A stretch of DNA of 10,941 bases from Thermodesulfobacteriota bacterium (GTDB taxonomy: Bacteria; Desulfobacterota; SM23-61): assembly GCA_030018715.1 (NCBI GenBank), contig JASEHN010000066.1, forward strand, positions 1 to 10,941, in the 5' to 3' direction. Shown piece after piece: positions 6,187 through 10,941 of the stretch. The translations under genes and the position numbers were made by a program. The number at the start of each line of letters is the position of its first letter. Within the stretch, counting starts at the first letter, position 1. Under the pieces are notes generated by a model. The model saw nothing but the letters and a program-made list of their open reading frames with translations. It did not search any database and was not told where the DNA came from.

Positions 6187-7074
6187 ATGAGTATCTTGGT
6201 GGACGAAAACACGAAGGTTATATGCCAGGGGATTACCGGAAAGCAGGGGATGTTTCATACCCGGCAGGCCATAGCTTATGGGACAAAGATGGTCGGCGGG
6301 GTGACTCCTGGAAAAGGTGGGGGGAAGATGGATGATCTCCCCATTTTTAATACCGTTGCGGAAGCGGTCCGGCAGACAGGGGCGAAGGCTTCGGTCATTT
6401 ATGTGCCCGCTCCTTATGCGGCCGATGCCATCATGGAGGCGGCGGATGCAGGGCTGGAACTCATTGTCTGTATTACGGAAGGGATTCCTGTTCTGGATAT
6501 GGTGATGGCCAAAGGATACCTCGCAGGGAAAAAAAGCCGCCTGCTCGGTCCAAATTGCCCGGGAGTAACCACCCCGGACAAATGTAAGATCGGCATCATA
6601 CCGGGATACATACATAAACCGGGAACAATCGGGGTGATTTCCAAGAGCGGGACATTAACTTATGAGGTTGTTGATCAACTAACCCGCCTGGGCCTGGGCC
6701 AATCAACCTGTGTGGGCATAGGCGGAGATCCGGTTATCGGAATGACTTTCGTCGATGTCCTGAAACTTTTCGCCGAAGACTCCCAGACAGAGGCGGTAAT
6801 GCTCATAGGCGAGATCGGCGGGGAGGCCGAGGAAGAAGCTGCCGAGTATATCAAATCCAACCATTTTTCCAAACCGGTTATAGCATTCATCGCCGGGCAG
6901 AATGCTCCTCCTGGCCGGCGCATGGGGCACGCCGGAGCGGTTATCTCCGGAACAAAAGGTTCAGCTCAAGGGAAGATGGAGGCTCTGCGGGCTGCGGGAG
7001 CTACGGTAGTTGTGAACCCGGCAGACATGGGTGGGACTGTTAAAAGAGTATTAGAAGAACGAAAAGGATCTTAA
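6187..7074 (+). CDS. sucD: Succinyl-CoA ligase (NDP-forming) alpha subunit
   Basis: With a beta subunit this enzyme interconverts succinyl-CoA plus NDP and phosphate with succinate, CoA and NTP. The 295-residue protein is full length and closely resembles E. coli SucD. The CoA-binding GITGKQG is at 15-21, followed by YGTKMVGGVTPGKGG (31-45). GPNCPG is at 121-126, KSGTLTYE at 153-160 and IGGDP at 178-182. The phosphorylated active-site His is His248 in GHAGAVISG. AGGA 8 nt before the ATG supports the start. No beta-subunit gene adjoins it, which is unusual because sucC normally lies directly upstream. It heads an operon with korDABC2, whose product succinyl-CoA (if the substrate is 2-oxoglutarate) it would consume or supply. 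Related alpha subunits act on malate or other acyl-CoAs, but the match to SucD is strong. Confidence 0.95.
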   Translation: MSILVDENTKVICQGITGKQGMFHTRQAIAYGTKMVGGVTPGKGGGKMDDLPIFNTVAEAVRQTGAKASVIYVPAPYAADAIMEAADAGLELIVCITEGIPVLDMVMAKGYLAGKKSRLLGPNCPGVTTPDKCKIGIIPGYIHKPGTIGVISKSGTLTYEVVDQLTRLGLGQSTCVGIGGDPVIGMTFVDVLKLFAEDSQTEAVMLIGEIGGEAEEEAAEYIKSNHFSKPVIAFIAGQNAPPGRRMGHAGAVISGTKGSAQGKMEALRAAGATVVVNPADMGGTVKRVLEERKGS

Positions 7075-7078
7075 GTCC

Positions 7079-7345
7079 ATGGCCAAAAAGGGAAAACATT
7101 CCATAGCAATTTACCAGAGCTGGTGCAAGCGGTGCGGAATCTGTGCGGCTTTCTGTCCGGCCCAAGTTCTGGCGCAGGATGAGGCAGGGAATCCGTATTT
7201 AAAAGATCCCGATCAATGCACCGGGTGCCAGTTGTGTCAATTGCGCTGTCCGGATTTTGCCATAAATGTGAAGTCGCCCCGGAAGAAGGAAGATAAGGAA
7301 TTGGGGAAAAACGGGGAGAAGGTTGAGGAAGGAACGAATGCATAG
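7079..7345 (+). CDS. korD: Two-cluster ferredoxin-like delta subunit of the second oxidoreductase
   Basis: This 88-residue electron-transfer subunit has two complete 4Fe-4S motifs, Cys16, 19, 22, 26 (CKRCGICAAFCP) and Cys47, 50, 53, 57 (CTGCQLCQLRCP). Both end in Cys-Pro, unlike the first motif of the other copy. A charged tail (residues 66-84, rich in Lys and Glu) follows the second cluster. The ATG is 4 nt after the sucD stop, and AAGGA lies 10 nt upstream, inside the sucD end, so the two genes are almost certainly co-transcribed. The stop overlaps the start of korA2 by 8 nt. Confidence 0.93.
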   Translation: MAKKGKHSIAIYQSWCKRCGICAAFCPAQVLAQDEAGNPYLKDPDQCTGCQLCQLRCPDFAINVKSPRKKEDKELGKNGEKVEEGTNA

Positions 7346-8492
7346 ACGGAAAAAGCCTGAGCCGAAAGCTCAGCTCATGCAAGGGAACGAGGCCTGTGCC
7401 GAAGGGGCCCTGATCGCTGGATGCCGGTTTTTCGCCGGTTATCCGATCACCCCCGCTTCGGAGATCGCCGAGCACCTTTCTTACCGGCTTCCCCAGGTGG
7501 ATGGAACTTTTATCCAGATGGAAGATGAGATCGCCAGCATGGGAGCGGTGATCGGCGGATCTCTGGCAGGGGTGAAGTCCATGACCGCCACCTCCGGGCC
7601 GGGGTTTTCGTTGATGCAGGAGAACCTGGGATTTGCCTGTATGGCCGAAGTCCCCTGTGTGGTGGTGAACGTGATGCGGGGTGGACCCAGCACGGGACTG
7701 CCCACGAATCCTTCTCAGGGAGACGTTATGCAAGCCCGCTGGGGCACCCACGGGGATCACCCTATCATCGTGCTCTCTCCCAGCTCGGTCATGGAATGTT
7801 TTACCCTCACGGTGAAAGCTTTTAATTATTCGGAAAAATACCGAACACCGGTGATCTTCCTGATGGATGAAGTGGTGGCCCACATGAGAGAAAAAGTGGT
7901 CTTGCCCGAACCTAACGAAGTTACGGTCATTGACCGGGTTAAACCTTCGGTTCCCCCGGAGTGGTACCTTCCTTACGAAGATACCAGTTTTGGGGTGCCG
8001 CCCATGGGGATTTTCGGGGAGGGCTATCGTTATCACGTCACCGGATTGGTCCATGACATCCGGGGATTTCCCACTTTACGGCAGGACGAAATCGAACCCT
8101 TCCTGCTCCGCCTCTTCCGCAAGATTTCCATTCACTTCGCCGACATCCAGCTCGTCGAGAGTTTTCACACCGAAGATGCGGATCTGGTGATCGTGGCCTA
8201 TGGATGCACTTTCCGGTCTGCCCATCGAGCTATGGTGGAAGCTCGCGCCCGGGGTTTGAAGGTAGGGTTGCTGAAGTTGATTACTATCTGGCCTTTTCCC
8301 CGCAGGGTGGTTGAACCTTTAACCCGGGCGAAAAAAACCCTGCTTGTTCCGGAGATGAACATGGGGCAGATCTCCCGGGAAGTCAAGAGGGTCAACCAGG
8401 GGATGACCACGGTGTTAACCGTGAACAAAATCGATGGCACAATGATTACCCCTCAGGAAATCCTGGAAAAAATCGAGGAGGAAAAGAAATGA
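7338..8492 (+). CDS. korA: 2-oxoacid:ferredoxin oxidoreductase alpha subunit (second set)
   Basis: This is the paralogue of the minus-strand alpha subunit: 384 residues from the chosen ATG, with QGNEACAEGA (15-24), YPITP (35-39), MEDEIASMGAVIG (61-73), TSGPG (85-89) and RGGPSTG (114-120). Domain II follows, with LKLITIWPFP and LVPEMNMGQ near the C-terminus. The start is ATG 7338, with GAGG at 7325-7328 placed 9 nt upstream. A TTG at 7323 in the same frame would add five residues but would absorb that SD, so it is less likely. The GLPTNPSQGD segment is closer to the common KorA form than in the first copy. Together with sucD in the same operon, this makes 2-oxoglutarate the best guess for the substrate. 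Confidence 0.94.
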   Translation: MHRRKKPEPKAQLMQGNEACAEGALIAGCRFFAGYPITPASEIAEHLSYRLPQVDGTFIQMEDEIASMGAVIGGSLAGVKSMTATSGPGFSLMQENLGFACMAEVPCVVVNVMRGGPSTGLPTNPSQGDVMQARWGTHGDHPIIVLSPSSVMECFTLTVKAFNYSEKYRTPVIFLMDEVVAHMREKVVLPEPNEVTVIDRVKPSVPPEWYLPYEDTSFGVPPMGIFGEGYRYHVTGLVHDIRGFPTLRQDEIEPFLLRLFRKISIHFADIQLVESFHTEDADLVIVAYGCTFRSAHRAMVEARARGLKVGLLKLITIWPFPRRVVEPLTRAKKTLLVPEMNMGQISREVKRVNQGMTTVLTVNKIDGTMITPQEILEKIEEEKK

Positions 8493-9382
8493 TCGAAGAT
8501 CGCCCCCTCATCTACAAATATCTTCGTCATGATAAAAAATTTCCGCACGTCTGGTGCGGAGGATGCGGGATCGGCATTCTCCTGGGGTCGTTGATCCGGG
8601 CCATTGACCATCTCGGTTATACCAAGGATGAGGTAGTCCTGGTTTCAGGCATTGGCTGTTCGGGAAGACTCCCGGTCTATGTGGACTTTAACACCTTGCA
8701 CACCACCCATGGCCGGGCCTTGACTTTTGCCACAGGAGTTAAACTGGCCAAGCCTGAGCTGAAAGTTATCATCATCATGGGGGATGGCGATGCCACGGCC
8801 ATCGGCGGAAATCATTTTATTCATGCGGCCCGCAGGAATCTGGACCTGACCGCCATCATCGTGAATAACAACATTTACGGCATGACCGGCGGGCAGTATT
8901 CTCCGACAACGCCCTACGGTCAGCGGGCTACCACGGCCGTTTATGGTTCGGTGGAACATTCCTTCAACATCGCCCAACTGGCCGTGTGCGCCGGGGCCGT
9001 CTTCGCCGCCCGCGGGACCGTATATCATGTAAGGCAGCTGGACGGGCTTATCGAAAAAGCCCTGCTGAAAAATGGTTTCAGCGTGGTAGAGGTCATCAGC
9101 CAGTGCCATACCCACTATGGCCGGCTGAACAAACTGGGCAACCAGATCGATATGATGAAACAGCAGCGGGACAGCGCCGTTCCCGTGGAGAAGGCCAGGA
9201 AGATGAGTCCGGAAGAAATGGAAGGAAAATTCGAGATCGGCATCCTGGTTGATCGGGAAGCGCCCAACTATCTGGAACAGTACAATAAGGTGCGGCAGAA
9301 GGCCAAGAATGCCCTTTCCCTGCAACTGACCAAAGAAGAGAAAGAAGAAAGCGAGCGGCGGGAAGCTTTGGATAAACAATAA
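8489..9382 (+). CDS. korB: 2-oxoacid:ferredoxin oxidoreductase beta subunit, thiamine-diphosphate binding (second set)
   Basis: This is the catalytic beta subunit of the second complex, 297 residues. The cluster ligands are Cys23 and Cys26 (WCGGCG), Cys57 (GIGC) and Cys206 (SQCHTHYGR). The ThDP motif is GDGD at 98-101, with NNNIYGMTGGQ at 126-136. The start overlaps the korA2 stop by 4 nt (ATGA), and GAGGAG lies 8 nt upstream. Compared with the first copy (260 residues) it has a few extra residues at the N-terminus. It also has a strongly charged C-terminal extension from about residue 258 to 297, rich in Lys and Glu, which looks like a helix or coiled coil. Its role is unknown. All catalytic residues are intact. 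Confidence 0.94.
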   Translation: MIEDRPLIYKYLRHDKKFPHVWCGGCGIGILLGSLIRAIDHLGYTKDEVVLVSGIGCSGRLPVYVDFNTLHTTHGRALTFATGVKLAKPELKVIIIMGDGDATAIGGNHFIHAARRNLDLTAIIVNNNIYGMTGGQYSPTTPYGQRATTAVYGSVEHSFNIAQLAVCAGAVFAARGTVYHVRQLDGLIEKALLKNGFSVVEVISQCHTHYGRLNKLGNQIDMMKQQRDSAVPVEKARKMSPEEMEGKFEIGILVDREAPNYLEQYNKVRQKAKNALSLQLTKEEKEESERREALDKQ

Positions 9383-9385
9383 TAC

Positions 9386-9409
9386 AGTTCGAAGTGCGGA
9401 GTTCGGAGT
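9386..9409. repeat. Degenerate heptamer tandem repeat between korB2 and korC2
   Basis: The units AGTTCGA, AGTGCGG and AGTTCGG plus a partial AGT follow each other with period 7 from 9386 to 9409. They lie in the 66-nt gap between the beta and gamma genes. The rest of the gap (9410-9448) is AT-rich, with a weak SD (AAGAGAG, 9437-9443) before the korC2 ATG. Confidence 0.65.
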
Positions 9410-9448
9410 AAAAAATAAATTTCACTTTAGGCACATAAGAGAGCGGTT

Positions 9449-10054
9449 ATGTTAGATCGTTTCGAAATCAGGCTTAGCGGCACAGGCGGGCAAGGAATAG
9501 TACTGGCGGGAATTATTCTGGCTGAAGCCGCTGGTATTTATGAGGGAAAGCACGTTGTGCAAATTGTCAGTTATGGCCCGGCAGCCCGCGGGGGAACGAG
9601 CCGGGCGGATGTGGTGATCAGCGAAAACGAGATCGATTATCCCAAAGCCATGGGCTTAGATGTGCTTCTGGCCATGAATCAGATGGCCTGCGATGAATCC
9701 ACTCCTGAACTGAAACCGACGGGAATCCTGGTGGTGGATTCCCTGCTGGTCACCCAGACGTCCAATCCCCGGGTGGTGCAAATTCCCTTTACCCGGATCG
9801 CCAGGGAGAAGTGCGGGCGGGAGCAGATGGCCAACATTGTAGCTTTAGGGACTTTGAGCCAGCTCATCCCGGCCATGCCGGCCGGAGCAGGAATTGTCTC
9901 CAGAGAATCTATGGAAGCTGCGGTGATGGCCCGGATTCCGCCGGGGACGGAAAAGATGAATAAACTGGCTTTCGAAGAAGGAATCAAGGCCGCCGAAGAG
10001 ATTCAAAAAACCCTCGTCTTTGAAGAACCCTCCGAAGACCACGACCAGATCTGA
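9449..10054 (+). CDS. korC: 2-oxoacid:ferredoxin oxidoreductase gamma subunit (second set)
   Basis: This is the gamma subunit of the second complex. GTGGQG (11-16) and SYGPAARG (41-48) are the family signatures, followed by ADVVISENEIDYPKAMGLDVLLAMNQ, the usual core of the domain. At 201 residues it is about 20 longer than the first copy, the extra length being a polar, acidic C-terminal tail. Unlike korC1, which overlaps korB1, this gene is separated from korB2 by 66 nt holding a short tandem repeat, and its SD (AAGAGAG ending 5 nt before the ATG) is weak. It may therefore be translated less efficiently than its partners. It is the last gene of the plus-strand run. Confidence 0.93.
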   Translation: MLDRFEIRLSGTGGQGIVLAGIILAEAAGIYEGKHVVQIVSYGPAARGGTSRADVVISENEIDYPKAMGLDVLLAMNQMACDESTPELKPTGILVVDSLLVTQTSNPRVVQIPFTRIAREKCGREQMANIVALGTLSQLIPAMPAGAGIVSRESMEAAVMARIPPGTEKMNKLAFEEGIKAAEEIQKTLVFEEPSEDHDQI

Positions 10055-10056
10055 AA

Positions 10057-10077
10057 AACAGGAGACAGAATACAGAA
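10057..10077. repeat. Degenerate heptamer tandem repeat after korC2
   Basis: Three period-7 units, AACAGGA, GACAGAA and TACAGAA, sit immediately after the korC2 stop and end 4 nt before the palindromic element. This is the second period-7 array close to korC2, with a different unit from the one at 9386. Confidence 0.6.
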
Positions 10078-10081
10078 TAAT

Positions 10082-10256
10082 ATGAGGCTCTTGCAAAAGT
10101 CCTAAACACCGTCATTCCCGCGCAAGCGGGAATCCAGGGCAGCCTGAAAAATCTGGATTCCGGGTCGCGCTTCGCCCTGTACACCATGCGGTGCAGGGCT
10201 TCGCTTGCCCGGAATGACGATTGAGCGACAGATTTTGAGATTTGCAAGAATCTCAT
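10082..10256. mobile_element. MITE-like palindromic element with terminal inverted repeats
   Basis: This 175-bp element fills the gap between two converging genes. Terminal inverted repeats ATGAGGCTCTTGCAAA (10082-10097) and TTTGCAAGAATCTCAT (10241-10256) match at 14 of 16 positions. Inside, CGTCATTCC (10110-10118) and GGAATGACG (10211-10219) form a perfect 9-bp inverted repeat, and ATTCCGGG (10157) and CCCGGAAT (ending 10215) form an inner stem-loop. No transposase is present and no clear target duplication is visible. It is likely a non-autonomous element moved by a transposase encoded elsewhere, or a REP-type palindrome. It may also serve as a two-way terminator for korC2 and the Nudix gene. 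Confidence 0.7.
10114..10133. repeat. dRS3-like 20-bp hairpin repeat
   Basis: The sequence reads ATTCCC, eight bases, GGGAAT: an 8-bp perfect stem with a GCAA loop. This matches the general form of the neisserial dRS3 repeat (ATTCCC-N8-GGGAAT), which is known as an insertion target and a scattered repeat. It lies inside the palindromic element described at 10082-10256. Confidence 0.7.
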
Positions 10257-10264
10257 GCCTTCTC

Positions 10265-10882
10265 TCAATTTTTTGAATTCTTACTCCGGACTTCTGGATC
10301 CTTCCTTTTTATTCTCTCCTTTTCTTCCTCCGGCAGCAAATCCAACAACTGTTTTAAGATCCTGGCTGTGGCGCCCCAGATAGTGTGGCCCTGGTATTGG
10401 TAAAAATAGACCGGGAAGGGCTCTCCGTTTCTCACGATAACCTCCTGGCGGAATTTATCATCATCCAGAAAAGCTAAAAGGGGCGCTTCGATTACTTCTT
10501 CGATCTCGTGAGGATTTATCTTGAATGGGTAGGGATAAGGAATGAAAGCGACGAAAGGAGAGATACAAAAGTCCGTTGTGGCCGTTAAGAAATCGTCTAA
10601 CTCTCCCAGGAGATGCACATCCTCTTTTTTGATCCCCATTTCTTCTTGGGCCTCACGCAGGGCAGTATTTAGGAGGTCTTGGTCTTTTTGGTCCTGCCGT
10701 CCCCCGGGAAAAGAAATCTGACCTTTGTGGTGTTCTACTGTGTCCGTCCGCTTGGTGAAAAGAATATGATACTCACCGCCTTTCTTAAAAAGCGGAACAA
10801 GAACTGCCGCGCGCTTCAGGCCCTGATCCTTAAGGCAATTTTTAGTCCGGCAAGCCAGGATTTCCTTGATCTTTCTTTCCAT
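10265..10882 (-). CDS. Nudix hydrolase of the CoA-diphosphatase (NudL/YeaB) type
   Basis: This enzyme probably hydrolyses CoA or acyl-CoA to 3',5'-ADP and phosphopantetheine, as family members do. The 205-residue protein has the CoA-specific stretch HHKGQISFPGGRQD (51-64) leading into the Nudix box, with REAQEEMG at 76-83. The acidic residue after GG is Asp67 rather than Glu; as I recall, E. coli YeaB also has Asp here, so this is not damage. TDFCISPFVAF follows as in NudL relatives, and a late IWGATARIL segment is typical. The ATG is the first possible start: an in-frame TAA lies 15 nt upstream. No Shine-Dalgarno is visible. It converges on korC2 and is probably transcribed alone. Confidence 0.9.
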   Translation of the reverse strand: MERKIKEILACRTKNCLKDQGLKRAAVLVPLFKKGGEYHILFTKRTDTVEHHKGQISFPGGRQDQKDQDLLNTALREAQEEMGIKKEDVHLLGELDDFLTATTDFCISPFVAFIPYPYPFKINPHEIEEVIEAPLLAFLDDDKFRQEVIVRNGEPFPVYFYQYQGHTIWGATARILKQLLDLLPEEEKERIKRKDPEVRSKNSKN

Positions 10883-10941
10883 TTTAGTATCAATTTAGCG
10901 GTTTGAAAAAATGGTTTTACCACCTTTGTTGAGGTCCGGGG

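Noticed and set aside
7071..8054. A 327-codon open frame on the minus strand opposite korA2
   Set aside because: It is antisense to a gene with clear family motifs, has a low-complexity Arg/His/Pro-rich product, and no SD or family signature; it arises from the codon bias of korA2.
8645..9379. A 244-codon open frame on the minus strand opposite korB2
   Set aside because: It is fully antisense to korB2, whose cluster and ThDP motifs are intact, and its product shows no recognisable domain.
10114..10215. Possible CRISPR-like repeats
   Set aside because: The repeated segments are inverted, not regularly spaced direct repeats, and there are no spacers or cas genes.
9984..10268. A 94-codon minus-strand open frame across the palindromic element
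   Set aside because: It is built from the element's inverted repeats and antisense korC2 sequence; the product resembles the spurious peptides encoded by such repeats.
10265..10882. Nudix box Asp in place of the usual Glu as a sign of inactivation
   Set aside because: As I recall, E. coli YeaB in the CoA-diphosphatase family also carries Asp at this point, and the REAQEEMG core is intact.

Overview
The window looks like a piece of chromosome from a strictly anaerobic bacterium. Its core is two complete sets of four-subunit 2-oxoacid:ferredoxin oxidoreductases (KorDABC type) placed back to back. A succinyl-CoA ligase alpha subunit (SucD) heads one set and a TRAP transporter follows the other. 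Gene content (ferredoxin-linked, CoA-dependent oxidation of 2-oxoacids plus high-affinity carboxylate uptake) and the style of the intergenic repeats suggest a syntrophic or sulfate-reducing Desulfobacterota-like lineage. That placement is an inference; no marker gene for taxonomy is present.

Layout. Positions 1-67 hold the last 21 codons of a plus-strand gene whose tail resembles the end of succinyl-CoA ligase beta (SucC). Positions 68-242 are intergenic, with a candidate minus-strand terminator, a small dyad and a 13-bp tandem repeat. Positions 243-5996 form one minus-strand run, in transcription order korD1-korA1-korB1-korC1-dctP-dctQ-dctM. The kor genes are tightly packed (3-nt gap, then two 4-nt ATGA overlaps). 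A 95-nt gap leads into the TRAP genes, and a very stable hairpin lies between dctP and dctQ. Positions 5997-6186 are a divergent promoter region. Positions 6187-10054 form a plus-strand run, sucD-korD2-korA2-korB2-korC2. Positions 10055-10264 hold a heptamer tandem repeat and a 175-bp MITE-like element with terminal inverted repeats and a dRS3-like hairpin. A CoA-diphosphatase-type Nudix hydrolase lies at 10265-10882 (minus).

How the genes may work together. The TRAP system would import a small organic acid using an ion gradient. The Kor complexes would decarboxylate a 2-oxoacid to its acyl-CoA with reduction of ferredoxin, and SucCD would turn succinyl-CoA into succinate plus ATP or GTP. The pairing with sucD favours 2-oxoglutarate for at least the second complex, but the sequence does not settle the substrate of either complex or of the transporter. 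Nothing here is a wholly unknown system. The points most worth attention are the mirror-image duplicated kor clusters around sucD, the apparent splitting of sucC from sucD by a 6.1-kb opposite-strand block, and the linkage of an oxidoreductase to a dedicated importer.
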